Positions 43,187 through 51,966 of a DNA stretch of 64,000 nucleotides are shown piece by piece (within the stretch, counting starts at the first letter, position 1; every line of letters begins with the position of its first letter). A program made the position numbers and the translations under genes. The notes beneath the pieces are model-generated. The model saw nothing but the letters and a program-made list of their open reading frames with translations. It searched no databases and was not told the origin of the DNA. The stretch is from UBA1847 sp942492205. Its GTDB lineage: Bacteria; Pseudomonadota; Gammaproteobacteria; Steroidobacterales; Woeseiaceae. The DNA lies in NCBI GenBank assembly GCA_942492205.1, contig CALODT010000001.1, positions 558,001 to 622,000 on the forward strand, written 5' to 3'.

Positions 43187-44374
43187 ATGGAAGCCTACCT
43201 TGTCGACTGGCTGAATCTGCTGCTGCGCTGGCTGCATCTCATCGTCGGCGTGGCCTGGATCGGTGCGTCGTTCTATTTCGTATGGCTCGACAATCATCTC
43301 GAGCCACCGAAAGAGCCCGAGGACGATGCGAAAGGAGTCGGCGGGGAATTATGGTCCGTGCACGGCGGCGGTTTTTATCACGCGCAGAAATATCGTGTCG
43401 CCCCGACGGTATTGCCGGAGCGGCTGCACTGGTTCAAGTGGGAGGCATACACGACCTGGCTCTCGGGGATGGCGCTGCTGGTGCTGGTGTACTGGTACGG
43501 TGCCGAGGTCTACCTGATCGACCCCTCGGTCGCGGAATTGTCGGGCGCGGCGGCCGTAGCTATCGCGGCTGCCTACCTCGGCGGCGGCTGGCTGGTGTAC
43601 GACCTGCTGTGCAGATCGCCGTTGGCGCGAGACGATCGAGTCTTCGCAGCCGTGCTTTTCCTGCTGGTAGCGCTGCTTGCGTGGAGCCTGTGTCAGCTGT
43701 TCGGTGGTCGCGGTGCATACATCCACTTCGGGGCCGTTCTTGGCACGATAATGGTTGCCAACGTTGCCCATGTCATCATTCCCGGGCAGCGCAAAATGGT
43801 GGCGGCTGCCGCGCGCGGTGAGGCCCCCGATCCGGCGCACGGCATCAAGGCCAAGCAACGCTCGGTACACAACACCTACTTCACGTTGCCGGTGCTGTTC
43901 GTCATGATCAGCAACCACTACGCGCTGACCTATGGTCACGAGTACAACTGGCTAATCCTGATTGGAATTTCGCTGATCGGTGCGCTGATCCGGATCTACT
44001 TCGTTGCCAGGCACAAAGGCAGCGCATCGCGGCTTCCACTCGTCGCTGCCGCGCTGCTGCTCGCCGCAATCATTGCTGCGGTCGCGCCGCGGACCGTAGC
44101 GGTCGGCACGGCGAGCGTCAGCTTCGACCAGGTGAGGAACGTCGTCAATTCGCGCTGCACGACCTGCCACGCAGAGGCGCCGACACATCCTGCCTTTCCG
44201 GCGGCGCCACTCGGCGTGGTGCTGGATACGGATGAGCGCATACTTGCCGAAGCTACGCGTATTTATCAACAGACCGTCGTTACGCGTGTGATGCCCATTG
44301 GCAACCTGACCGCGATGACCGATCAAGAGCGGCAAATTATCGAATCCTGGTACCAGGCACTGCAGGCCCCATGA
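43187..44374 (+). CDS. puuD: Urate hydroxylase PuuD with C-terminal cytochrome c domain
   Basis: Membrane-bound, cofactor-free of flavin, urate-oxidising enzyme of the PuuD family, producing 5-hydroxyisourate. The 395 residues have about eight membrane segments (WLHLIVGVAWIGASFYFVWL at the start) and a C-terminal cytochrome c with CTTCH heme-binding motif (about residue 320), so electrons would go to the respiratory chain rather than making peroxide. It lies 45 bp after xdhC and overlaps puuE. Confidence 0.93.
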   Translation: MEAYLVDWLNLLLRWLHLIVGVAWIGASFYFVWLDNHLEPPKEPEDDAKGVGGELWSVHGGGFYHAQKYRVAPTVLPERLHWFKWEAYTTWLSGMALLVLVYWYGAEVYLIDPSVAELSGAAAVAIAAAYLGGGWLVYDLLCRSPLARDDRVFAAVLFLLVALLAWSLCQLFGGRGAYIHFGAVLGTIMVANVAHVIIPGQRKMVAAAARGEAPDPAHGIKAKQRSVHNTYFTLPVLFVMISNHYALTYGHEYNWLILIGISLIGALIRIYFVARHKGSASRLPLVAAALLLAAIIAAVAPRTVAVGTASVSFDQVRNVVNSRCTTCHAEAPTHPAFPAAPLGVVLDTDERILAEATRIYQQTVVTRVMPIGNLTAMTDQERQIIESWYQALQAP

Positions 44375-45285
44375 TGTCGAACACCAACTATCCGAGGAAC
44401 ATGAGTGGCTATGGCGCCAACCCGCCAGCGGCCGAGTGGCCGGGCGGTGCGCGAATCGCCGTGCAGTTCGTTGTCAACTACGAAGAGGGCGCTGAGAACT
44501 GCGTTCTGCATGGCGATGCGGCCTCGGAGGCGTTTCTCTCCGAAATTGTCGGTGCGGCACCGATACCGGGCCATCGGCATATGAATATGGAGTCCATCTA
44601 CGAATACGGGTCGCGAGCCGGTTTCTGGCGACTGCATCGCCTGTTCTCGGAACGCAAGTTACCGGTCACGGTGTTCGCGGTTGCCATGGCGCTGCAGAGA
44701 AATCCGTCGCTTGTTGCTGTCATGCAGGATGCCGGCTGGGAGATCGCAAGCCATGGCTATCGCTGGATCGACTACCAGTTTGTCGCGGAGGCCGACGAGC
44801 GAGCGCATTTCGCCAAAGCCCTCGAGATTCATGAGCAGCTGTGTGGCATGAAACCCCGCGGATGGTATCTTGGCCGCTGCAGCCCCAACAGCCACCGCAT
44901 TGCGGCGGAGGCCGGTGATTTCACCTACAACGCGGACAGCTATGCAGACGATCTGCCGTACTGGGATTATTCTTTTGACGAGCCGCAGCTGATGGTGCCC
45001 TACACGCTCGATGCCAACGACATGCGGTTTGCAACGGCGCAGGGCTTCAACTCGGGACAGCAGTTTTATGACTACCTCAAAGACAGTTTCGACTTCTTGT
45101 ACGCGGAGGGCGGTCGCATGATGTCGGTCGGACTGCATTGCCGCCTTGCAGGGCGACCCGGGCGAGCGGCAGCTGTCGCCCGGTTTCTCGACTACGTGGC
45201 CGGGCATGCTGATGCCTGGGTAGCGACCCGGCTTGATATCGCGGAACACTGGCGCGGACGGCACCCTGCGGCGGGCGATAGCTGA
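44371..45285 (+). CDS. puuE: Allantoinase PuuE (polysaccharide-deacetylase family)
   Basis: Metal-independent or polysaccharide-deacetylase type allantoinase, 304 residues, converting (S)-allantoin to allantoate. Recognised by NYPRNMSGYGANPP, QFVVNYEEGAENCVLHGD, ASHGYRWIDYQFV and GWYLGRCSPNS. Start ATGATG overlaps the puuD stop (ATGA). It overlaps uraD at its 3' end by one base. Being in the gene order puuD-puuE-uraD supports the assignment over other deacetylases. Confidence 0.93.
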   Translation: MMSNTNYPRNMSGYGANPPAAEWPGGARIAVQFVVNYEEGAENCVLHGDAASEAFLSEIVGAAPIPGHRHMNMESIYEYGSRAGFWRLHRLFSERKLPVTVFAVAMALQRNPSLVAVMQDAGWEIASHGYRWIDYQFVAEADERAHFAKALEIHEQLCGMKPRGWYLGRCSPNSHRIAAEAGDFTYNADSYADDLPYWDYSFDEPQLMVPYTLDANDMRFATAQGFNSGQQFYDYLKDSFDFLYAEGGRMMSVGLHCRLAGRPGRAAAVARFLDYVAGHADAWVATRLDIAEHWRGRHPAAGDS

Positions 45286-45773
45286 TGAACACACACGACT
45301 TCATTGCCCGTTATGCCGCTATTTACGAGCATTCACCGTGGGTGGCGGAGCAGGCGGCATCCCTCGTCGTTGCCGGCGACGACGCGGATACCGTGGCGGC
45401 GATGATGGCGGACTGCGTTGACAACGCATCGACTGAAAAACAGCTGCAATTGATTCGTGCGCATCCGGACCTGGCGGGCAAGGCGCAACTCGCAGGCGAA
45501 CTGACCGAGGACTCGACCAGCGAGCAGGCCAGTGCGGGGCTCGATCAGTGCTCCGCGAACGAGTACCAGCAGTTTCAGGCGCTGAACACGGCGTACTGGG
45601 AGAAGTTCGGGTTTCCGTTCGTGATGGCGGTTCGAGGCATGGACAGGGCCGCCATTCTTGACGCCTTCGAGGCGCGTCTCGAAAACGAGTATGCACTCGA
45701 GTTTGAGACCGCACTGATGGAGATTCACAAGATCGCACGGCTGCGCCTCGAATTGCTGGAGTCCAGCGCATGA
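45285..45773 (+). CDS. uraD: OHCU decarboxylase
   Basis: Decarboxylates 2-oxo-4-hydroxy-4-carboxy-5-ureidoimidazoline to (S)-allantoin, acting after UraH. The 162 residues carry the active-site signature IRAHPDLAGK (His) and TSEQASAGLD (Glu/Gln), and FPFVMAVRG. Its ATG overlaps the stop of puuE (TGATG). It ends overlapping the allantoicase start (ATGA). Confidence 0.94.
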   Translation: MNTHDFIARYAAIYEHSPWVAEQAASLVVAGDDADTVAAMMADCVDNASTEKQLQLIRAHPDLAGKAQLAGELTEDSTSEQASAGLDQCSANEYQQFQALNTAYWEKFGFPFVMAVRGMDRAAILDAFEARLENEYALEFETALMEIHKIARLRLELLESSA

Positions 45774-46738
45774 CAGCGTCAGTGAGCAAGTGGATACAGC
45801 TCGAGCAGCCGCGTCTCGGCACACGCGTGACGTACGCCACGGACGAGTTCTTTGCTGCGAAGGAACGCATCATCGATCCGGCGGACCCGGTGTTTATCGC
45901 TGACAAGTACGACGATCACGGCAAGTGGATGGACGGCTGGGAAAGCCGCCGTCGCCGTGTGCCGGGCCATGACTATTGCGTCATCCGCCTGGGCGTGCCG
46001 GGCATTATTCATGGCTTCGATATCGACACCAGTTACTTCACCGGTAATTTTCCGCCGCAAGCCTCCATCGAGGCCTGTTCCAGCGACCTCGACGTGCCGG
46101 AGGATGGCTGGGTCGAGCTGTTAGGGAAGACTGAGCTGGCCGGTGATTCACATCACTACCTGGATGTGCGAGACGATCGCACCTGGAGCCACGTTCGGCT
46201 GCACATCTATCCGGATGGAGGCGTTGCACGTCTCAGAATCTTCGGCGAAATCAAGGCCGATTTCACGGATGTCGATGGCTATGTCGATCTGGCCGCGGTC
46301 GAGCACGGCGGCCGGGCCATAGCGTGCAGCGACGAACACTACGGCAGCATGCACAACCTCACGGCACCCGGTCGCGGCGTTAACATGGGTGACGGCTGGG
46401 AGACTGCGAGGCGACGAGGTCCCGGCAATGACTGGGTGATCATCGCGCTCGGCAAGCCCGGCGTGATCGAGCGCGCCGAAATTGACACGGCGCATTTCAA
46501 GGGCAACTACCCGGATCGGGTTTCCATCGAAGGCGGCAACTTCGACAGTGACGAACAGGCCGTAGACGCCGGCAAAGGTTGGCGTACCCTGCTTCCCGAA
46601 TCCAAGCTGAAGATGGATCAGCAGCACTACTTCGACGAAAACCTCGAGGACATCGGCGCCATCAGTCATGTACGGGTGTCAATATACCCCGACGGCGGCG
46701 TCAGCCGCGTTCGTCTGTTTGGCCAGGTACATGGCTGA
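45770..46738 (+). CDS. alc: Allantoicase
   Basis: Hydrolyses allantoate to ureidoglycolate and urea. The 322 residues have the two tandem allantoicase jelly-roll repeats: one with WMDGWESRRRRVPGHDY (near 58) and a second with MGDGWETARRRGPGNDW (near 205), each followed by VI.LG.PG(V/I)I. Start overlaps uraD, end overlaps ureidoglycolate lyase. Full two-domain length. Confidence 0.95.
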   Translation: MTASVSKWIQLEQPRLGTRVTYATDEFFAAKERIIDPADPVFIADKYDDHGKWMDGWESRRRRVPGHDYCVIRLGVPGIIHGFDIDTSYFTGNFPPQASIEACSSDLDVPEDGWVELLGKTELAGDSHHYLDVRDDRTWSHVRLHIYPDGGVARLRIFGEIKADFTDVDGYVDLAAVEHGGRAIACSDEHYGSMHNLTAPGRGVNMGDGWETARRRGPGNDWVIIALGKPGVIERAEIDTAHFKGNYPDRVSIEGGNFDSDEQAVDAGKGWRTLLPESKLKMDQQHYFDENLEDIGAISHVRVSIYPDGGVSRVRLFGQVHG

Positions 46739-47240
46739 ACGCACGGCCATCAGGCTGCGGCCGGAACCATTAACAAAGCAGCGCTTCGCTGCCTACGGCG
46801 ACGTTATCGAGTCGGGCGCCGACCGTTCTGCTGCGATGAATGCTGCACGCTTCCAGCGCTTTGACGATCTGTGCGACATCGATATCGCCGACGGCAGCCA
46901 CGTTGCGATGAGCATCGCACGTTGTCGAGCCGCTACCTCGCTACCCCTGCAGATCGACATGCTGGAACGGCACCCGCTTGGCAGTCAGGCATTCGTGCCG
47001 CTGCAGCATTGCCGGGTGGTGATCGTCGTTGGCCCGCGCGGAGAGTCGATCGAAGCCACCGACCTTCGAGCCTTTGTCTCCAATGGTCGGCAGGGATTCA
47101 ATTATCATCGTGGTACCTGGCACATGCCGTTGATCGCACTCGAGACCGGCCAGGAATTCCTCATCGTTGACAGGGCCGGGCCAGAGCCAAACTGCGAAGA
47201 GTACGTGCTTGATGAGGTCGTGATGCTGGAGGCGCCCTGA
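46731..47240 (+). CDS. allA: Ureidoglycolate lyase
   Basis: Splits ureidoglycolate into glyoxylate and urea. The ATG at 46731 overlaps the allantoicase stop; a longer reading from 46668 lies within allantoicase. The 169-residue product has HPLGSQAFVPL and FNYHRGTWHMPLIAL, the active-site His motifs of the AllA cupin-like fold. No urease is in the window, so urea may leave the cell or be used elsewhere. Confidence 0.93.
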   Translation: MAERTAIRLRPEPLTKQRFAAYGDVIESGADRSAAMNAARFQRFDDLCDIDIADGSHVAMSIARCRAATSLPLQIDMLERHPLGSQAFVPLQHCRVVIVVGPRGESIEATDLRAFVSNGRQGFNYHRGTWHMPLIALETGQEFLIVDRAGPEPNCEEYVLDEVVMLEAP

Positions 47241-47245
47241 GTATC

Positions 47246-48535
47246 ATGCGACAAGCCTTTCGCGCTTCCATTCTGCATTGTCTGTCCGACCCGGGCGAAA
47301 GCTCGATTGATTCGGCCTACGAATACTTCGAAGACGGACTGCTACTCGTCGAAAACGGCAATGTCGTGGCAGCGGGTGACGCCGGCCAGCTGCTTGGCAG
47401 CCTGTCGGAAGTTACGGAGCTTGTCGATCTGGCCGGCAAGCTCATTGTCCCGGGCTTCATAGACTGTCACGTGCACTGTCCGCAGCTGGATATCATCGGG
47501 TCTTATGGCGAGCAGCTGCTCGACTGGCTGCAACGCTACGCGTATCCGGCCGAAGCGCGCTTTGCGGATCCGGACTATGCGCGTGACGTTGCACGCGCAT
47601 TCGTCGATGAGATGCTGAACAACGGCACGACGACGGCGATGGTTTTTGGCACCGTGCACGCTCATTCCGCTGATGCGATATTCGAGGCCGCAGAAGCGCG
47701 CGACATGCGCCTCATCGCCGGTAAGGTCCTGATGGACTGCAATGGTCCGCCGGAACTAATGGACGACCCGGAATCCGCATACAGCGACAGCAAGGCGCTT
47801 ATAGAAAAGTGGCACGGTCGAGGCCGACTGGGCTACGCGATCACGCCGCGCTTCGCGTTGACGTCCACCGAGCAGCAGCTGGCAGCAGCCGGAAAGCTGG
47901 CGCGCGAGTGTCCCGAGGTCTGGGTACATACGCATCTCGCCGAGAACACCGAGGAAGTCCGGCAGATTGCGCAGCAGTTCCCGTCGAGCCGCAGCTACCT
48001 GGATGTCTACGACCGGTTCGATTTGCTGCGCGAGCGTTCGGTGTTTGCGCATTGCCTGCACATGGACGACGAGGATCGCGCGTGCATGGCTGCCAAGGGG
48101 GGTTCGGCCGCATTCTGTCCATCGTCCAACCTGTTCCTGGGCAGTGGCTTGTTCGATCTTGATGCGATGCGCAAAGCGGATATTCGCTGTGGGCTGGGAA
48201 CCGACGTCGGCGGCGGCACCAGCCTGTCGCTTCTAAAAACGGCGAGCGATGCCTACAAGGTCCTGCACCTCCAGGATCATGCGCTGCCGCCAATGCAGGC
48301 TCTGTACCTCGCAACGCTCGGTGCGGCCGAGGCGCTTTATCTGGATGACTGCATCGGCAACTTCTTACCCGGCAAAGAGGCCGATTTCGTCGTTCTCGAT
48401 CCGAATGCAACGAGCCTGACAGCGCGTCGCATGGCGGTCGCGGAAACGATCGAGGAGTCCTTCTTTGCGCTCCTTACGCTAGCCGACGACCGCCATGTTG
48501 CCGCTACCTACATTCGCGGTAACTTGCTGAAATAA
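47246..48535 (+). CDS. guaD: Guanine deaminase
   Basis: Amidohydrolase of 429 residues converting guanine to xanthine, which feeds XdhAB. Metal ligands: FIDCHVHCPQ (HxH), HTHLAEN, FAHCLHM and the Asp in GLGTDVGGGTS. It lies five bases after ureidoglycolate lyase and is the last gene of the purine operon; a terminator-like hairpin follows at 48583. Confidence 0.95.
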   Translation: MRQAFRASILHCLSDPGESSIDSAYEYFEDGLLLVENGNVVAAGDAGQLLGSLSEVTELVDLAGKLIVPGFIDCHVHCPQLDIIGSYGEQLLDWLQRYAYPAEARFADPDYARDVARAFVDEMLNNGTTTAMVFGTVHAHSADAIFEAAEARDMRLIAGKVLMDCNGPPELMDDPESAYSDSKALIEKWHGRGRLGYAITPRFALTSTEQQLAAAGKLARECPEVWVHTHLAENTEEVRQIAQQFPSSRSYLDVYDRFDLLRERSVFAHCLHMDDEDRACMAAKGGSAAFCPSSNLFLGSGLFDLDAMRKADIRCGLGTDVGGGTSLSLLKTASDAYKVLHLQDHALPPMQALYLATLGAAEALYLDDCIGNFLPGKEADFVVLDPNATSLTARRMAVAETIEESFFALLTLADDRHVAATYIRGNLLK

Positions 48536-48582
48536 GCTGGAAATATCTGTCAGGTTTGCAGGATGTCTCCGCATCGAAAGAT

Positions 48583-48607
48583 CCGTTTCAAGTGGAACGG
48601 TCACTTT
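48583..48607 (+). terminator. Candidate terminator after the purine operon
   Basis: Hairpin CCGTTTC-AAGT-GGAACGG (one G-T wobble) followed after a few bases by TTTTT. It lies 47 bases after the guanine deaminase stop. Moderate: the stem is short. Confidence 0.5.
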
Positions 48608-48665
48608 TTCCCATTCGGCGGTTTTCGATGGCGTAAGTTGTTGAGAGAACATATATTCCTTGTCC

Positions 48666-49490
48666 ATGCAGGAAGACAAATATAACAAGCTAAACCGAAC
48701 ATTCCTGATACTCCTACAACCCATCGCTCGGCTATTCCTCAGGTTTGGCCGGGGTTATCGTGAGTACTCCGACCTGTCGAAAGCCGCCTTCGTCGCCGTA
48801 GCGTCCGAAGATTACGGCGTCCACGGCAGGCCCACGAATGTCTCGCGAATCGCTGCGATGACGGGGCTGACGCGAAAGGAGATCAGTCGAATTCGTTCCC
48901 GCCTGCAGAGTGGCCAGGGCGCGGTCGCGGAACGGGGCACGCCGTTGCAGGAACTTATGGATGGTTGGCAGTCAAGCGATGAGTTTCTCGATGACAAGGG
49001 TGCCCCAAAGCCTCTGACGTTCAGTGGCGGCTACGGCTCGTTTCAGTCGCTGGTGAAGCAATTCGCAGGCGACATACCCGAGGGCGCGATGCGCAAGGAA
49101 CTGGAGCGCATCGGTCGCGTCAGGCTTAAGCAGGACGGGCTCGTTCTGTGTCCGCCGGATGCCGCTGCCCTGGAGGCGGAAGAGGTCATGGCGAGCCGGC
49201 TGCGCGCAGGTCCCTATCCGCTGATGGCGGCGCTGGCACACAACGAGACGGCGAAAAAGAGCAACGATCTATGGCCGGTTGAGACGGTTGGCCTGAAGTC
49301 GATTCCCAAGTCGGATGTCGCCCGTGTGAGAAAGCTGGTATCGATGCGCCTGCGTGCGGCCACCACGACCATCTCGGACCTGCTCGATGCCTACGCGACC
49401 ATTCATGCCGGCGAGGGAACCGACGAACCGAAACTCGCTGTGTCCGCCGGTATCTTCTACGCCGAAGAGCCTGCCATAGACGATACCTGA
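48666..49490 (+). CDS. DUF6502-family protein, possible DNA-binding regulator
   Basis: A 274-residue protein of the DUF6502 type. Region about 20-85 (YSDLSKAAFVAVASEDYG, RIAAMTGLTRKEISRIR) looks like a helix-turn-helix, with a C-terminal half (about 190-255) of alpha-helical character. An ATG at 48666 is chosen over the TTG at 48660. It follows the purine operon by 130 bp and is the only helix-turn-helix-type gene near the purine operon. A regulatory function is inference. Confidence 0.65.
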   Translation: MQEDKYNKLNRTFLILLQPIARLFLRFGRGYREYSDLSKAAFVAVASEDYGVHGRPTNVSRIAAMTGLTRKEISRIRSRLQSGQGAVAERGTPLQELMDGWQSSDEFLDDKGAPKPLTFSGGYGSFQSLVKQFAGDIPEGAMRKELERIGRVRLKQDGLVLCPPDAAALEAEEVMASRLRAGPYPLMAALAHNETAKKSNDLWPVETVGLKSIPKSDVARVRKLVSMRLRAATTTISDLLDAYATIHAGEGTDEPKLAVSAGIFYAEEPAIDDT

Positions 49491-49495
49491 GCGGC

Positions 49496-49933
49496 CTACG
49501 CAGCTACTCTGACCTTTGCCACCAGGTTCGAGCCCGCTTTGAGCGAGTTCGTGATCAGGCAGTGATGCTCGGCACGTTGCAGCAGGCGATTGGCTTTGTT
49601 TTCGTCAGTGCCCTGCGGGACGGTTAGTTGCACGTCCAGATCAAAGCCGGTGAACTGCGTAACCTTGTCGATCTTGTCGAGAGTTCCCGATGCCTGGCAG
49701 CTAAGGGATTGCCACTCCAGTTTCGACGCACGTGCCATGGCACGGAACGTCAGAACAAAGCAGTCCGCGACCGAGGCCACCAGCAGTCCCTCGGGCGACC
49801 AGACGTCGCCCGGACCACCGAATTCCGGCGGCCCGGCTGTCTCCAGATCCGGTACACCTTCGCTCGAGACGATAACGGAAGTGTCGCTGTCAGCGTTGGC
49901 TGAGACCTTGTAGTAGTGCGGTAGATCTTGCAT
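49496..49933 (-). CDS. OsmC family protein
   Basis: A 145-residue OsmC/Ohr-like protein; members reduce organic hydroperoxides with two cysteines. The chosen ATG at 49933 yields MQDLPHYYKVSA. The first conserved Cys is in SVADCFVLTF and the second in AEHHCLITNSLKAG. PEFGGPGDVWSPEGL is a family motif. It is divergent from the CBS gene. Confidence 0.9.
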   Translation of the reverse strand: MQDLPHYYKVSANADSDTSVIVSSEGVPDLETAGPPEFGGPGDVWSPEGLLVASVADCFVLTFRAMARASKLEWQSLSCQASGTLDKIDKVTQFTGFDLDVQLTVPQGTDENKANRLLQRAEHHCLITNSLKAGSNLVAKVRVAA

Positions 49934-50101
49934 GACTCGTTCCATTGCGGGCAAACAAGGCAGTTATGATTTGGTCCCGGGAGCGCAATAACAAGCTCGG
50001 AAAACCGAAATGCCAAAAGCTTGCGCTGGCTCACAGGCGACCAGGCCGCACTATGGCAAGCTGGCGGTAAGTGCCTGCAGACCGGATCAGGAGGCCGCCT
50101 C

Positions 50102-50689
50102 ATGCGCGATACGCCTATTTCCCGGATCATGACCACGGACCCCGTGACGATAGCCCCGACAGAGACCGCTGCAGCCGCCCGAGCCCTGTTTGAGTCGCGC
50201 AACATTCACCATTTACCGGTTGTCGACGACGGCAAGCTGGTCGGCATTATCTCTTCTGCCGATCTGCTGAAGCTGTTCCTGCTTGACGAACAGACAGCCT
50301 TGTCAGCCAACGCGCGCGTCGGCCAGATCATGGAAGTTTGTCCAGTGACGCTGGATGCGGGTGCGACCTTGCGCCAGGCGGCAGAGAAGCTGCGGACCGC
50401 CAGTTTTCACGCCCTGCTCGTCATCGATGCAGAACGCCGGCTGGCAGGCATTATCACGTCAGGCGATCTTATCGACGCGCTGCTGAAATCACTGCCGGTC
50501 GGCGATGGCAGTATCATCGAAGCGCCGGAGCAAAGCCTGTCCGACCTGATTGATGACAACCAGAAGCTTCGCAAAGTCTATGAGGCGGCGGAACTCTATG
50601 TCCGCAGCGGACACGGCGAGCGCGAGCACAGCGTCCTGATCAAACGTCTGTCGGATATCCGCAGCACCAGCCGCAGGGTCGCGCTTTAG
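50102..50689 (+). CDS. CBS-domain pair protein
   Basis: A 195-residue protein made of two CBS domains (about 4-65 and 70-130) that usually bind adenine nucleotides, then a C-terminal helical stretch of about 55 residues. Each domain ends in (L)VGIISSADLL and LAGIITSGDLI. The ATG at 50102 follows AGGAGG by seven bases; longer in-frame readings lack a site. It converges on a phosphoribosyltransferase gene with a 6 bp gap. It could sense AMP or ATP, which fits the nucleotide setting. Confidence 0.85.
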   Translation: MRDTPISRIMTTDPVTIAPTETAAAARALFESRNIHHLPVVDDGKLVGIISSADLLKLFLLDEQTALSANARVGQIMEVCPVTLDAGATLRQAAEKLRTASFHALLVIDAERRLAGIITSGDLIDALLKSLPVGDGSIIEAPEQSLSDLIDDNQKLRKVYEAAELYVRSGHGEREHSVLIKRLSDIRSTSRRVAL

Positions 50690-50695
50690 GAATCG

Positions 50696-51301
50696 CTACC
50701 GGTCCCCGTGCTTGCCGTCAGCGGGTACATGCGGCGCGAGCCTGTCGAGCAGGGCGGCCGACTCCGGGCGGTTCTCGCGCAGCTCGTCGAGCGTAAAACC
50801 GGACAGCTCGTAAGGCAGCACGAGCCAGTCGTTGGTCTCGTGCACGTAGTACTCGGGGGTCTGCAGCGTCTTCTCGGTGGGCCGATACCAGACGGTCGCA
50901 ATACGAATGTCCCCAGGCATGTTACGGCGAGTCTTCCTGGCCAGCTGGCTGATGACTGCCTTGACGCTCGAGCCTGTGCTGTAGACGTCATCGACGATCA
51001 GAAGTGAATGATGGGAACAGAGCTTTTCATGCAGGTACTTCATGCCGTGCACGCGGATGGAGTCGGCTTTGCTGACCATTTGTGCGTATCGCGGCGCGCC
51101 CGAGTAGGACGTCCGCAGCGCGATATGGTCCGTCGGCACACCGAAATAATCGAGGCCTTCCTGCACGGCAATGCCCACGGCGCTGCCGCCGCGCCATAAA
51201 CCGACCAGGAAGTCAGGTTCAAATCCGTCTTCGAAGATGTTTGCTGCAAGCTGGAATGAATCCCGCAGCAGGTCGTTAGCGGCGATGAATCGCTCGTTCA
51301 T
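50696..51301 (-). CDS. Phosphoribosyltransferase
   Basis: A 201-residue type I phosphoribosyltransferase. The PRPP-binding loop reads LLIVDDVYSTGSSV, with Ser in the usual third acidic position after the two Asp, and a second motif LVGLWRGG at the N-terminus. The flanking pattern of residues (WLVLPYELSGFTLDELRENRPE) is shared with the neighbour at 51387, so the two are paralogues. They are divergent with 85 bp between starts. Hypoxanthine/guanine/xanthine-type salvage is most likely. Confidence 0.85.
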   Translation of the reverse strand: MNERFIAANDLLRDSFQLAANIFEDGFEPDFLVGLWRGGSAVGIAVQEGLDYFGVPTDHIALRTSYSGAPRYAQMVSKADSIRVHGMKYLHEKLCSHHSLLIVDDVYSTGSSVKAVISQLARKTRRNMPGDIRIATVWYRPTEKTLQTPEYYVHETNDWLVLPYELSGFTLDELRENRPESAALLDRLAPHVPADGKHGDR

Positions 51302-51386
51302 TGTTGTTGTACCTGAGCTATGCTGCGCTAGAATTGGAGCCCCGCATTATAACGACAGCACCAGGTCCGTACAGAAGAGAATCACA

Positions 51387-51959
51387 ATGGACAAGACCGT
51401 AATCTCCGCACAAGATCTCCTCGAGGACTCGATTGAGCTCGGTATCAAGATTCTCGAGAGCGACTTTCGACCGACCATGATCATTGCGATCTGGCGCGGC
51501 GGAACGCCGGTAGGGATGGCAGTGCAGGAAGTGCTGAATTATTGCGGCGTCGAATCGGATCACATCGCAATTCGCACGTCTTCGTATGTCGGCGTGGATA
51601 AGCGCGGCGCGGTTGCTGTGCACGGAATGAACTACATCATCAAGAAGATCCGCCATGATGACCGTGTACTGATCGTCGACGATGTCTTCGATACCGGAAA
51701 TACCATCGCTGCCGTTGTCGAGGAGATTTCCTCTCGAGCCAGGGGCAACACACCCGAAGATATTCGTATCGCCGTGCCGTGGTTCAAGCCGAGCCGCAAC
51801 GAAACCGACCTCGTGCCGGATTATTTCCTCCGCGAAACTGCCGAATGGCTGGTGTTTCCACATGAGCTGGATGCCCTGACGCCTGAAGAGCTGCGCGCGA
51901 GTCGACCTGAGATCGCGAGAATCGTACAGGGCGTCAAGCCGAAAGCGGCGACGGCCTGA
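51387..51959 (+). CDS. Phosphoribosyltransferase, paralogue of the divergent gene
   Basis: A 190-residue phosphoribosyltransferase with the canonical PRPP loop VLIVDDVFDTGNTI and IAIWRGGTPVGMAVQEVLNYCG near the start. The shared length and matching C-terminal (WLVFPHELDALTPEELRASRPE) show it is a paralogue of 50696-51301. Start ATG 51387 follows AGAAGAGA; longer readings from 51171 overlap the divergent gene. It is eight bases before the LOG gene. Substrate not determined. Confidence 0.88.
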   Translation: MDKTVISAQDLLEDSIELGIKILESDFRPTMIIAIWRGGTPVGMAVQEVLNYCGVESDHIAIRTSSYVGVDKRGAVAVHGMNYIIKKIRHDDRVLIVDDVFDTGNTIAAVVEEISSRARGNTPEDIRIAVPWFKPSRNETDLVPDYFLRETAEWLVFPHELDALTPEELRASRPEIARIVQGVKPKAATA

Positions 51960-51966
51960 GGCAAGC

